The notes: generated by a model not told the origin, from the letters alone. A stretch of DNA of 64,000 bases from Apoda limacodes (GCA_946406115.1 OX291545.1:10430001-10494000), one strand, 5' to 3'. Counted from the stretch's first letter, positions 37,001 to 47,813 are shown. Translations and numbers: made by a program.

Positions 37001-39424
37001 CCCTTTTACTCAAGAACGCATTGAGGTATAAAGTTAAAACAATATCAAATAGTTTACGGGCACTTAATCTAAAAAATTAAACTTCTAAGTCAATATGAAA
37101 AAATATGCCCAAAATACAGTAATTTTTATCGCATATTGTGACAAAAATAAATCAAAACCTATCGGGTACTTCCCGTTTACCTAGGAGAGGTGAGGATCTC
37201 ATGATGGAAGAGCTATCTACATATAATAATTTTGCACGCAACCCTTGATGCGCGAGCCAGACTCGCACTTGGCCAGTTTTTTCGTTTTGCGGCCGATTTG
37301 GATCGAGAGAAATCAACTCAGTCGGCCGCATAGAGTATCTTTTTATATAGTCGGCGTTGGAAAGTTGTCGCAAAACTTTTTTTTTTAATTGAGAACATTT
37401 TGTGCGTGAGTGTGCATGTAGCCGTTCATAAAAAACCAAATGTTTTAAAAAGGAGTTAAAAAGACTACAGAATCCATAACTTTTCCTACACTACCTATGA
37501 CTCGGTGCGCGCTATATGTACTTTGCCTATAAAAACAGGTCATTCTTTTGTGCTTAATAATTTTGACTTTGAGAACACGGTAAAGCCAACGAAAGGCAAA
37601 TCGGATGAACGAGCAGTTCGGAAATACAAACATACAAATGCAAATCTTTATTTGGTACGGGAAACATTAATTTGTAACAATTGATAATGCTCACAGTAGT
37701 TTAGAAAACTGTGCGCGTCCCAATCTTAATTAAGTGCTATAAATAAGTAGGTAGTATACAATAATACATAATTATATTATTTTTATTAATATTTATTTTC
37801 TTTCTTTCTTTTCTTTTCTTCTATATTTCCTATTATCCTATTCCTAATATTTTCTTGTTCCTAGGCAAATTGTGTGCCAGTTGTGAATTAAGTTAATTTT
37901 CTGTTTCAGTGTTGTTGTCTGAGAGTTTTAAGCCAGTTTCTGATTCTGCAATCTCGAAATGTTTTAGGAAAAATATCTAAAATTTTATTTACTCTGTTGT
38001 AAAATGCTGGAACTAAGGCAAACAAGCTTGCGATCCGCCTGATGGACCGCTTGTCACCGCAGCCTAATATCGTTTGGATACATTTAACCTGCTGAATTAA
38101 TTCTAAGTAACAAACTTTGTGGCCTTTGGGCTTAGTAGAAAGTAAAGGGTTGTAAGGCTGTTAAAAGGCCAGTCAAGGTATAAAGTTCTGTAGTAGCAAA
38201 ACGGACATGTTTAGAATCATCACTTTTAGAACAATTCTTTGAGCTCTTTCCAAGCGTAAAAAATCAGTTTTGGTTCAGTTACTCCACGCCTTAATGCAGA
38301 ATATCAAAAGTGTAATAAGTGAGTGAGTAATAGATATACAGTTTTTAGGGTAGGAAAGTCTGTGACTCTTCTAAGGTTTTTAAAAACATAAATTCCATGT
38401 AACTCTGTTCATTGCAAGTCATACAAATAAGTACATAAATGTGTTGGTAAATCAAATGATTATCTACCAAATTTTTCAAGTTCCATTATACCCAAGCAAA
38501 ATCATTTTTGGTGTAGGTTTAAGTTTTTTTGCCAACTTGGAAAAATTTAACTTTTTATACCTACACCGATAGATACGTCATTACTTTTCAGATTTCTTGG
38601 ACGGTATTATTTTTAAAAACTAGATATGAACGTTTGTATTTAGAATAGATTAGGCACAGCAGTTCCTCGATAAAAACAGAGTCTTTTTGATACTGAGATC
38701 ACATGTTAAATGATTTTGTTAACAGCACTAGTGGGTATTATAATAACAAAAAAAACCGTTTCAGAATTGTCGGAGAGCCGGTTGTCACTGAAAGAGAAGC
38801 TGTGCCGCGGCATTCTGCACACGGTGTCGGCGTTGGGCGCGGGCGAGGCGCACCTCCGCGGCCTGCTGCTGTACCACCTGCACGCGGCGCTGGCCGAGCG
38901 TGCCAGACGCCACCCACACCTGTATGAGGTCACTATATACTCTCTATGAGATTGTTATCTTGTCACATTTACATATAATACTTTTACTGTCTACTGCTGT
39001 ACTAAGTGCACATTGGGCTGGCCGATAACACTAGCCAGCACAGTTGCTGTATGAGATCGTTACATAAGTCGCGTTTTGTTTGACCGCATAATGCTCATTA
39101 TGCGCTTAATTTCAATATATATAACTATCTATCAGATTTATATCTTTTTAAAACGCATTGACTAGTAAACAAAACGCGCATAATAAGAATCTAATATAGA
39201 AATATATTGCGCCCTCTGCCTGCCTACGATCATATTTTTTTTAATTATAGTCCTGTAATGGATTCCAGGACTTGAAATCAGAGATTGAAACGACGATAGA
39301 CCAAGCATACAACATACTCCACGGAGACATATCGGCGCCGCCGGATCTGGAGCTGAGGCGACGCTACCTGGGTTTAGGCTGTGACAAACCTCGTCAAGAG
39401 AGGTTCTTCATCCTTGACAGTTAA
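25091..39424 (+). CDS. msta: SmydA/msta-type SET and MYND protein, isoform from first N-terminal exon
   Basis: Exon 25091-26264 (ATG 25091, donor CAAG|GTGAGG, phase 1) joins 38765-38928 and 39251-39424, giving 503 residues. The N-terminal part has a SET start (GESSLGGRGIIAT, residues about 32-44). A complete C6HC MYND finger follows (CTVC, CADC, CSDEC, HRNDC, about 74-110). Then come the SET core NHCCVSNTR at about 218-226 and GTEIFTCYSGLLW, and a post-SET cysteine cluster CTCERC. The C-terminus is helical. The family includes lysine methyltransferases, but arthropod SmydA members are fast-evolving and mostly uncharacterised. The core here has C and S where most SMYDs have S and P (NHSCxPN), so activity is uncertain. 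In Drosophila, msta also has two isoforms. The frame runs past the donor to 26302, which is intronic readthrough. Confidence 0.82.
26775..27095 (-). mobile_element. Lep1-type Helitron, reverse orientation
   Basis: Runs from 'gactttgccagcggctcgg' to 'acgtttataatattagtagg', with 'atccgtcaagtggttaaag' and 'acatacatacaaactttc' inside. It is the reverse of the 22565 element type. It lies in the long msta intron. Confidence 0.6.
28125..28880 (+). pseudogene. CR1-like non-LTR retrotransposon 3' part
   Basis: Positions 28155-28388 give ISMSIGILGVHIFSNVQF, AYKKLGVLNRAKRYF and LLYNSQVRPHMEYC. After a frameshift, sequence equivalent to VQRGAVRIVDDS and WNELPAKVLSKDYSMGFFK is seen up to about 28770. The same 3' tail as at 20600 follows. 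It is longer at the 5' side than the 20-kb copy. In the msta intron, between the two alternative exons. Confidence 0.75.
30009..39424 (+). CDS. msta: SmydA/msta-type SET and MYND protein, isoform from second N-terminal exon
   Basis: Exon 30009-31152 (ATG 30009, donor ACTG|GTATTG, phase 1) joins the same two terminal exons, giving 493 residues. The start was put at MTDTLDLSL because the open frame upstream has no ATG. It has SET start LGGRGLFAT, a complete MYND finger (CTVC, CDKC, CTENC, HIGQC), the canonical SET core NHSCIPNTR with GEEILSCYTGLLW, and post-SET CRCDRC. It is clearly paralogous to the exon at 25091-26264, with the same motif order and spacing. Both donors are in phase 1 and match the shared acceptor. 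It could use its own promoter just upstream of 30009, or it could be a separate gene with the 25-kb exon belonging elsewhere. The shared-tail model is the simplest reading. Confidence 0.82.
31365..31607 (-). repeat. Full-length copy of the repeat split at 8148/10620
   Basis: Reads 'ggactgcgcatcaatagcca' at one end and 'ctggacagcgcattt' on the minus strand at the other. The 8148-8226 and 10552-10625 pieces match its two ends. No coding. In the msta intron. Confidence 0.55.
32222..32244. repeat. (TG)n microsatellite
   Basis: A run of TG dinucleotides with one or two early interruptions. Confidence 0.85.
32623..32900 (+). pseudogene. RTE-type retrotransposon C-terminal tail
   Basis: Gives WQCAGRIARRSD, then GRRNVGRPTTKWTDDLQTAA and WWIRTSRCRDI. 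This is the classic end of RTE reverse transcriptases. A stop at 32830 is followed by what reads as the rest of the C-terminus. 5'-truncated. In the msta intron. Confidence 0.7.
32950..34625. other. Intron DNA with a possible core promoter near 34290
   Basis: Mostly AT-rich sequence without exons. Around 34285-34360 the composition changes and 'ggttcagtaacaagtgcatc' contains TCAGT, the arthropod initiator motif, followed by a GTG-rich stretch like an insect 5' UTR. No coding exon follows directly. It may be a downstream promoter or a chance match. Confidence 0.25.
34630..34865 (+). mobile_element. Interspersed repeat, pair of 60190-60425
   Basis: From 'aatatatataaatctcgtgt' to 'gttcgccgggacagctag'. 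The reverse complement occurs at 60190-60425 with very few differences, so at least one copy moved recently. It contains 'gaaccgatttttatcaaac' and the palindrome-like 'gtgcgagccggactcgggc'. Probably a non-autonomous Helitron or a LINE tail. Confidence 0.7.
35440..35645 (+). repeat. CR1-like 3' tail fragment plus second repeat tail
   Basis: The stretch 'accatcaggcagaccgtaag' matches the 3' ends of the CR1-like copies at 20.6 and 28.8 kb. It runs into 'gtggactatggcccaaatca' and 'agcagtgaagacgtatgagg', the style of a lepidopteran RTE/SINE tail. Short fragments only. Confidence 0.45.
36410..36600 (+). repeat. 'agggttccg' family repeat
   Basis: Starts 'tagggttccgtacctcaaaa', continues 'ttgttgtccgtctgtctgtc' and 'ctcaggaacgcgtaagggta'. 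Related copies: 36840-37270, 42630-42720, and 45640-45960 in reverse. A common lepidopteran repeat. Confidence 0.55.
36621..36793. mobile_element. 173-bp MITE, copy 1
   Basis: The sequence from 'ttttgacgtgacaacgtctt' to 'ggcacaagttgtc' is the same as 44165-44337 as far as I could compare by eye. Only the flanks differ. In the msta intron. Its open frame is shared by both copies and is not a gene. Confidence 0.8.
36840..37275 (+). repeat. 'agggttccg' family tail
   Basis: Two consecutive stretches each contain 'aaaacctat-gggtacttcccg' and 'ctcaagaacgcattgaggta', ending 'cgcgagccagactcgcactt'. Likely a tandem or nested pair of the same repeat. Confidence 0.45.
37275..38764. other. Last part of the msta intron
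   Basis: AT-rich. Positions 37960-38340 have higher complexity with 'aagcttgcgatccgcctgat', like a non-LTR 3' end in reverse, but no motif is secure. No exon is seen before 38765. Confidence 0.35.
38765..39424 (+). CDS. msta: Shared C-terminal exons of the msta-type gene
   Basis: Exon 38765-38928 follows 'accgtttcag' and starts in phase 1 (AA completing a GAA codon). It encodes ELSESRLSLKEKLCRGILH and later LLLYHLHAALAERARRHPHL, and ends at GAG|GTCACT. Exon 39251-39424 follows 'ttaattatag', encodes DLKSEIETTIDQAYNIL and RRRYLGLG, and stops TAA at 39422. These match the helical C-terminal part of SmydA proteins. A poly(A) signal AATAAA is at 39455-39460. The first of the two exons is GC-rich compared with its surroundings. 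Confidence 0.8.
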
Positions 39425-39454
39425 ACTATAATACGTGTATTAGTGAGATACAAA

Positions 39455-39460
39455 AATAAA
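39455..39460 (+). promoter_or_regulatory. Poly(A) signal of the msta-type gene
   Basis: AATAAA 31 bases past the TAA stop at 39424. Overlapping A-rich sequence makes it strong. Confidence 0.6.
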
Positions 39461-39728
39461 AATTAATCCTCATAGGTATACGTATCTTTAATTGTATCTA
39501 ATATAACGTTCCTTTAATTGTACCTAATATAACGTTCCTTTTTATAAACTTTGCCTTTCTTTTAAACCTATTTCATCAACAAGGTAGGTACAGTATAATA
39601 GGTAACATATTTATATATAGTAAAAACCGGCCAAGTGCGAGTCGGACTCGTAGGTACAAGTACGTAACATAATACACGAGACTGACGCGCACTTCCCTCG
39701 ATTTATAAGCGGTTGTTTTACTATAATA

Positions 39729-41659
39729 GTCTGGTCGAGAAGTGAGTTTTCTGCGAAAAATAGTTAGAACAAATTTAAAAATATGGGGTTTGGTCTTTTG
39801 GATTCAGAATTTTATTCTGAAAAAGGGGTATTTTGGAATTTTTTTGCTATTAAATATTGCAATTGTTATTAACAAAAAACGAAGAGAGAAAAAGGTGGTC
39901 TCCGTTTTTTAACAATAACTTCAAAAATATTAAAAAAGCTCCATTTTGAAAAAAGATTCTAAAAGAGGATAAAATTTCATAAAAAAAGTCTCGACTACCG
40001 AAATTGTAGTGCCATTATTTATGATTTTAATTTAACGTTGAAAATAGCGTTCCGCGCGGCAGTTTCAACGTTGTGACATCGCCGCCAAACAAACTAAGCG
40101 TCAGAAAATAATTTTTTTATAATATTTATTATCAATATAAAAATTTGAATAAATTATAGTATCATTTAGACACTTGAAGGACTACAATCCAGTTTACAAA
40201 AAAATTTTAACTTGATTTTTGTTTAACTTATCCAATTGTTAATTAAGTTATTTTTCATGAACTTAAGATAACATAAAATCTATCATAAACGTTTAAATAA
40301 TTTAGCTTAAAATCTTTTTCCTCCTGGAGCTTACTCTGATATACTCAATAAACAAGATTCCGGTATAAAAATTTATTAAAGTTTTTTTAATGATTTTTCT
40401 AAGTTAACAAAAAATGAAAAATCCGGAAAATGAAGTTGAAAAATTTTTTATTACGAAACCTTTGATTTTCACTGTTTTTGTATCTATTTTTTACATTTCA
40501 TTGCTTAGTTGAAAAATTTTTTACATAATTTGTTTAAAAAATTTTTATAAACAAATAGGCAAATTTAATATTTTAAAAAAAAATTTTTTTGCCATTATAT
40601 TGTCAAAGTGGAATAATGATTTTAGAAAAAAAAAATTTTCTTATAAAAATGTTTTAATTGTTTTTACCGTTTTTTTCATTTATCTGACCTATAAATTATT
40701 AATTAAGAAATCGGTTTTTTTCTAAAAATCATAATTTCTTATTTTAAATAGAATTTAAAAAAAAAACAATTTTTTTCAACAATATTTTCATTGTTTACTT
40801 TATAAACAATTTGTTATAAACAAATTCTGACTTTTATATAATTTTTTTTTTGTTACTTAGCAAAATTATAAATATAGTTATGTACATCAAAGCAGTGAAA
40901 AAAATTTTTCTATATTTTTTAAAAATTTAAAATTTTAAAATTTTTTTTCGCTACTTTGATGTACATAACTATATTTATAATTTTTCTAAGTAACGAAAAA
41001 AAAATTAATATAAATTTTTATACCGGAATCTTGTTTATTGAGTATATCAGAGTAAGCTCCAAGAGGAAAAAGATTTTTAGCTAAATTATTTAAACGTTTA
41101 TGATAGATTTTATGTTATCTGAAGTTCATCAAAAATAACTTAATTAACAATTGGATAAGTTATACAAAAATCAAGATAAAAATTTTTTGTAAACTGAATT
41201 GTATTCCTTCAAGTGTCTTAATGATACTATAATTTATTCAAATTTTTATATTGATAATAAATATTATAAAAAAAATATTTTCTGACGCTTAGTTTGTTTG
41301 GCGGCGATGTCACAACGTTGAAACTGCCGCGCGGAACGCTATTTTCAACGTTAAATTAAAATTATAAATAATGGCACTACAATTTCGGGAGTCGAGACTT
41401 TTTTTTATGAAATTTTATCCTCTTTTAGAATCTTTTTTCAAAATAGAGCTTTTTTTAATATTTTTGAAGTTATTGTTAAAAAACGGAGACCACCTTTTTC
41501 TGTCTTCGTTTTTTGTTAATAACAATTGCAATATTTAATAGCAAAAAAATTCCAAAATACCCCTTTTTCAGAATAAATTTCTGAATCCAAAAAACCAAAC
41601 CCCATATTTTTAAATTTGTTCTAACTATTTTTCGCAGAAAACTTACTTCTCGACCAGAC
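39729..41659. mobile_element. 1.9-kb fold-back element, about 660-base inverted arms
   Basis: The left arm 39729-40385 starts 'gtctggtcgagaagtgagtt'. The right arm, about 41003-41659, ends with the reverse complement 'aacttacttctcgaccagac'. Pairing can be followed through 'ggagcttactctgatatact' / 'agtatatcagagtaagctcc' at 40326 and 41041. TA flanks both ends. The arms differ by scattered substitutions. The centre 40385-41003 is AT-rich and contains another hairpin around 40857-40990 ('tatagttatgtacatcaaag' and its complement). No open frame above background, so it is non-autonomous. It lies 300 bases past the msta-type gene. Confidence 0.85.
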
Positions 41660-44160
41660 TATAAAGCTTTTACTTCAAAACGATTATAGTGTTTATAATA
41701 TAATCGTTTTAAGTTTACTTAAATCTTTAACCTATGTCTGAAACTATGTACTTACCTATTACCGTTTTTACTATAGAACAAAAATAACATAAACATGGTA
41801 AATCTCTTAATATTGGCCGTAGGTTGTATAGGTTTTGGTTTAGTTCTATAAAGAACTGTTTGGTGTTATTTTTTTACATTTTAGTCTCAGGAGTTTCGGA
41901 AATAACGGTCAATTTTAAATCTACTTTCTCAAATAACTTTAAAACTATTTAGTTTCAAATTATGAAAAAACCTTCACCAGAAGCCCTTTCATTTGATACT
42001 TACATTGTCAGACCGTCAGACGGTACGGTCATAGCGAACCTAATAATACGGTTTTCAAACTGTTTAATTTGGAAGTATGTAGATGTAGGAACTTAATATT
42101 AAGCTTGCAAAATATTCGTTTAATTTTTAATTTCATTGTTATTTTTCGTTATATATATTCAAGTGTTTAGGAAAAAATCAATGAAAAAAAACATTTAATA
42201 TTGAGGTACGTAAAAAATTATAAGTTAAAAACATGCGTTCAAAGACACAGGTAAATAAAAAATAAGAATTATTGCAAAAAATGCCTATAGCTGCAATCCT
42301 ACATCCAATTCCACGCAAAGCGAACCTCTAACACACAGTTAATTAATTAACAATTATCGAATTTTAGCAAATTTTTCAATTTGGAATTTTTAAGCTGTAG
42401 TAAATTCAATATACAAGTGATGTTTGAATTCTCGCAAAAATTTCTTATTGAATTGAATGGAACCTGATTTCTTATTATACAAAGCAACCAGCTATACAAA
42501 CAGGATACAAAAGACGACCACATTATAGCGATTTTGCATCCAAATATACAATCTGGCGACTCATATGGACGCGAGATTTTTTACGAGTCAAGTCAAGTCG
42601 CGTCGCGCCGTGTGCGAAGGATAGTTTTAGGGTTCCGTACCCGAAGGGTCCATACGGAGTCCTATTGCTGTCACTCACGTGTCCGTCTCGTCTGTAACAC
42701 AGGTTTTACAGCCAAATGCCTACCACGTCGAGTGGGGTATAGGAGTACCCGGGTCTGGCGTTCTCAGCTGCAAAAAATATGAAAGTACATCTCTAATTGT
42801 CTCTGTAATTAGGATTTTCATTGGCCTGAGTTGTGCCTCGATAGCTCAAGCGTCTAACTTACACAGACTGTAAAGTTGCAGTCGTTGCAGGTGAAATTCC
42901 TGGCTCGAGGTTAATCTTTTGACTGCATCTGCTATAAAAATATTTATATTACATTGATGACGTAGCCATAGCATTTACAATATATCGTCTGTCGGTCTGT
43001 CAAGAGTCTTGACTCAAGATCCTTTTTCTCATCTGCGCTTAATTAAAATTAATATCAATTAAAATGCACGGAAAAAAAATTTGATCAATAAATCAATAAA
43101 TAGTAAAAAATAAGCCCCCATGTGCCAATAGAATACGACTATTTCTATTGCTGAATGAAAAAACAAAATACAACGCACTTAGGACACAACTGATTATTCT
43201 GTTCGATGAGTAATTCAATAATCTTTCAAGGTATAAATTATTTTATGCCGCAGTTAAAGATTTTCTTAGTTTTATTTATTTATTTAGGACAAACACAAAG
43301 ACATATACTATATTATCTAATACCTTTAAACGAGCAACTCTTGTATATCTATATCTTCTATCTACACATATAAAATGCTTTGTCCTGAATGATCCTGACT
43401 GACGGATCAACGCACAGCCTAAACCGCTGATCGTAGAGACTTGAAACTTGGAGGGTGTGTTCTTTGTATGACGTAGGCATCCGATAAGTAGGCATTCGAA
43501 AGGGTCAAGTGCAAGTCGGACTCGCGCAATAAGGGTAAACCGCTTGTAATGAAATTTTTGTAAGTTGTTATGCACACGTCGGGGAAAGTTTCTGCATTAG
43601 TTCAACCCTTTCACAATAGGTTGGTGTGGCAGTTGTTTTAAAAAAAGAAACATACATAGTATGCAGGGGGTTACTTGAAAAATGCAGACAAAAAGACAAA
43701 AAATAGAGGCGGAAGAGTTAGCTATAAAACATCACACTAGTAAAAGTGCACGAGGTACTGAACCTGATCGGCAATCAGCAAGTTGGTAACACATCATGAT
43801 GCTGAAATCTGAATTTAATAGACAAAATATAAAGAAGTATGTGGACTTTTCTGCTATCATTGTCGTAACAGGTACAGCTTTAGGTCTTAGAAAGAGGCCA
43901 AAGATTAGACTTTGACAACAATCGAAGTTGTAGTGACCTACCCACATTACCATATCACAACATCAACGTTCCAACCAACGTAATCGGTACGAAGGGCAAA
44001 AAGCAAGTTGGCGCATTAACATCTTTAGAAAGAGGAAATTGATTACCACAGTAATATAACACTATACTTATAGTAATAATCTCGAATTCAATTCAAAGTC
44101 TTTAATAAAGTTAGCCTACTTACATTCAATTAATAAGAGCAATTAAAAGTCTAATTGGAA
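41660..44160. other. Intergenic with scattered repeats
   Basis: No gene seen. Positions 42630-42720 are an 'agggttccg' repeat and 42835-42925 resembles a tRNA-derived SINE head ('cctcgatagctcaagcgtct'). Positions 43365-43560 are another interspersed repeat with 'aagtgcaagtcggactcgcg'. Confidence 0.4.
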
Positions 44161-44164
44161 CCTT

Positions 44165-44337
44165 TTTTGACGTGACAACGTCTTATAAATTGGTTTGCCG
44201 GGTGACACTTCAAGAAACTGCGTTACGCTCCGCTCACGTTATGCGCTCACAATGAGAGCGAGTGAGAGGCACGCGGCATGGTTAGCCCGCCTAAGAGCGA
44301 GAGAGACAGACATAAAAAGTGAAAGGCACAAGTTGTC
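44165..44337. mobile_element. 173-bp MITE, copy 2
   Basis: Same sequence as 36621-36793. Here the inverted ends are visible: 'cgtgacaac' at 44171-44179 and 'gttgtcacg' ending at 44340. The near-identity points to recent movement. Confidence 0.8.
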
Positions 44338-44469
44338 ACGTTACAATGTTAATAATATTACGATTAATAGCAATGGTTTTTTTTGTATTATTTATAAAAT
44401 AGGCCATAAATAGGGAATATTAGGGTATAGTATGTTCCTAAATATACTATCTCGTATTAGCAACGTTCT

Positions 44470-44735
44470 GTTTTTTTTTTTATACCACTAAGGTGGCAAA
44501 CAAGCACACGGTCCGCCTGATGGTAAGCGGACACCGTGGCCTATGGACGCTTGCAACACCAGAAGTATCACTCGCGCGTTGCCGACCCTTCAAAAATCCA
44601 AGAACTTCTTTCTTGAAGAACACCATACTGTAGTCCTAAGAGAAAACCTTGGCAGGGAGCTCATTCCACAACCTAAGCGTTCGCGGGAGAAAGTTTCTCT
44701 GAAATCGCACTGTACGCGACTATTTCGGTCTTAAG
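44470..44735 (-). pseudogene. CR1-like non-LTR 3' end, reverse
   Basis: On the minus strand it reads from 'gcgatttcagagaaac' through 'gttgtggaatgagctccctg' to 'ttgcaagcgtccatagg' and 'accatcaggcggaccgtg'. It matches the tails at 20.4 and 28.7 kb. Short 5'-truncated copy. Confidence 0.65.
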
Positions 44736-44749
44736 AATACTTGGGGTGT

Positions 44750-45225
44750 GATCAACACTCGATACCGAAGCCAAAAATATAGTTTTTAGAATTCTTGTCT
44801 GTTTGTCTTTTTGTCTGTATGTATGTCCGGGATAAACTCAAAAAGTACTGCATGGATTTACTTCAAATTTGGCACGAATATTATAAAGAAGTCGGGTCAA
44901 CATATAGGCTACATATTATCACGCTATCACCTACGGGGAACGAGCAGTGAACCTTTATTTCTTCAACACATTCTGTAAAAACGTGTAATCTAACGACGCA
45001 TATTTGACTTGCTTCTTAATTATTAATTATTCTACTCACACATAGCCATTTTTTTATGTTAAAAAATTATGTAAAGTCATAACTAGATGGCGTTGGCGTC
45101 GAATTAGATCGCGCTATGGTTCACAAAAAGTGATGTTTTAGTATAGCGTTCACGCAGACAACAAAGCGGGCAGCAGCTAGTATAGTATATATATATATAT
45201 AGCTGTATATGTATGTATATAAATA
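44750..45225 (+). repeat. Helitron-like repeat ending in TA repeats
   Basis: Contains 'cttgtctgtttgtctttttg', 'acttcaaatttggcacgaat' and 'gcgggcagcagctagtatag', then TA-rich runs at 45180-45225. The style is that of Lep1-type repeats. Confidence 0.45.
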
Positions 45226-45639
45226 TATAAATTCGGCAACAAAGGCGCAAAACACTGTCTACGCTCTTAACAGTGTGTTTTGCGAATAAGCACACGGTGA
45301 CTTCAGAAAGGTCGAAAGGCTTAAAAACTTGGGTTAGAAGAATTGTGTCAGGGCTTTGTCTTGCCAAATTAATCCCAGACGTCTCAAACATATTTTTTTT
45401 TAAACATGAAGAAAACATTGTTTTAGCTTAAGTTTTATGATATTTTTTTCTATTGTTATGTAAAATAACCCTTGTATATAAATGCTTTGGCTTACTATGT
45501 GCCTCCTCACTGAGATGGGTTCTACATTACAAAAAAACCGGCTTTACAAAAAAACTTATTATATGTTGTTGTATATTATTAAAAATATTTTTATTATATG
45601 ATGTAACTAAAAATTTACGGTTTTCACAATTTTTCCTTT

Positions 45640-45960
45640 ATCTGTGCTATAAGACGTTGCTTCGTACCAAATTTCAAGATTCTGAGTTCACGGGAAGTAC
45701 CCTGTAGGTTTTGATTCCCTTGTGAGTTTCGAAAATTTGCGGAAATTTCCGACATAAACGGCTGTATCTTTTGATTGTGATGACTTAGAAGTTTGATGTT
45801 TTCACATATCTAAGGGACAGTAGACTTGAGTATTTGATATAAATTTTAATACCTCCACGCGTTCCTGAGAAAAAGGGTCTTGACAGACGGACAGACGGAC
45901 AAACAACAAAGTGGTCCTATAAGGGTTCCGTTTCTTCCTTTTGAGATACGGAACCCTAAA
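45640..45960 (-). repeat. 'agggttccg' family repeat, reverse
   Basis: Runs from 'cgtaccaaatttcaagattc' to 'gagatacggaaccctaaaa'. It is the reverse complement of the 36410-36600 family and longer than it. Confidence 0.6.
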
Positions 45961-46359
45961 AAGACACTAAAAGGGAACATGTAGCATCACCCACCACCTA
46001 TTCCATCAGCATAATATCAGGTGATATTCAGTCCAATGCTGAATATTATTGTCCTTAATGACACGCCAGTTCTTGATTTTTTCTGCCTTTCCATGCAAAT
46101 AGCTACTATAACCTACTACTGCCACTTTACCTCGCTCATCATGCGGGCTATATCGATAACTTTAGTTCCCTTCCGAAAGTCCTTATTTCGGATTTGACTC
46201 AGTAACTTTGAGTATGTGGACTAGCCTTGGGACCTTATTGGGAACAGTCTCGAGCTATTTGGACTCTGGAATTCGTGACTAAAATGTATGGAAGTCTGAC
46301 TTGCCTCTCGAAACCCTAGAATGTACTTGCATACATTTTTCTCTTGATTTCCAGTGTCC

Positions 46360-46870
46360 GAATCAAAGATCTTCGTCTTCAGACTCTGCTGCAGGTGACC
46401 AAAAGACTTGACAAATACCTTGAGTAACTGGATCCTCGTACGGCTTTCTTCTCAAAGTTTCTTCCGGCCGATAGGTTTCGATAGTACAAAAGATGAGTTT
46501 AGTTTCACTTTTTGAAGAATAATACCACCACACTTTCGTACCAAATCTCCAGTGGTACTGCACTTACAGATGACGACATTGAAGTGATTTGCTAACTTTT
46601 GAAGCAATTGGAGCCCCACAAACTTTTAGAAATTCAATCGTCGTAATGCTCTCAGCGCCCGGTCTTTGTTGTTCCAAGCTGTTCCAGAGTCACCATAATC
46701 TTGCTTTGGTCATCGTCCTTGGTGAATTGGTGCTTTATCTATACCTTGCCGCGTGTAATTGGAACCGTTGTCTAAGATTATTTCAGCTTTTGCCGAGATA
46801 TCTGATTACGAGTTTCCTGGATTTGAAACGGAAGAAACGGAAGAAACTACCTCCTCTATGCTGATAACTA
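46360..46870 (-). other. Unassigned coding-like remnant
   Basis: On the minus strand several frames have protein-like composition, such as FGTKVWWYYSSK and TIETYRPEETLRRKPYEDP (about 46363-46563) and SIEEVVSSVSSVSNPG (about 46806-46870). Stops and frame changes separate them, and they do not join by clear splice sites. It looks like an old transposon or pseudogene; I do not recognise the family. Confidence 0.3.
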
Positions 46871-47365
46871 GGTCATTCATACAACGACAGCGCTGAAGTG
46901 TCAAGGAATAGTAACAATTATGTAGGGAAAAAGGAAATGAATAAAAATAAATGTTACTTTCATCTTTACATGAAATCTTGTGAATTGGGCGTTGCATACC
47001 TTTAATAGTCAGTTATCATTGGATAATGTACATTCAGTGTTCATACTCATATTTCATGGAGTGTGTTGCTTCTACACTGATGTATGGGAAGAAGATGAGA
47101 GTAGAATTAATGCTGTAGAAATGTGAGCATTGAGTCATGGCAAGTAAAAGTCTACTGTAACCGACTACCCTTCCGGAAACAAGCGTAATATCATGTATAT
47201 TTTACTAGTGAAGTTTGCCCATGGAACGCTACTTGAGCTTAGATGACCCCCCCAAAATCTAAGGCTGCGACCGCGCCTGAGAAGACATCATCATTGTGCT
47301 TGGTTTGGACAATACCTAACTATCTCATATTTGGCACCTGTCTCATAATAGATATGCCCTCATAA

Positions 47366-47504
47366 CGGAGCAAAAACCTTGGACACTTTTCAATATTTCT
47401 CAATATGTTAATTTCACTTATTATGTTTTTGCTGTATTACAGAATTATTACCTAGCAGTACGATACCTTGTTGAAAAGTAAAGTGCCCATGCTTTTTTGC
47501 TCCG
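47366..47504. mobile_element. Small MITE
   Basis: The ends 'cggagcaaaaaccttggaca' and 'tgcccatgcttttttgctccg' are inverted, with 'cttttcaa' and 'ttgaaaag' continuing the arms. The similarity may extend about 15 bases further on each side. 139 bases. Confidence 0.55.
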
Positions 47505-47813
47505 TGATTTATAGGGACATAATTTTCTATAATGTAAGCTAGGTAGTTTACATCCTGCAACTACGGATTCATAATTGGGCTAAAAATTTGCCATAAATTT
47601 TTCGTCAAAATTAAAAATTTGCCACCAACCTCATCATGTGATTTTTCTGGGTCTACCTGCTAAATTAATAAGTAACCATGCCTAATAACGTATCTTCTAA
47701 TTGGATGTAACTACAGATCCCTACTTCGGCTTAGGATATGCTATATTATATGATAATATGAAAATACTTTGATCACTACTATGAAGTAGGTAAAATATAA
47801 ATGAACCTACAGT

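Noticed and set aside
40385..41003. Coding potential in the centre of the 1.9-kb palindrome
   Set aside because: Runs of A and T with stops in all frames; only a hairpin is supported.
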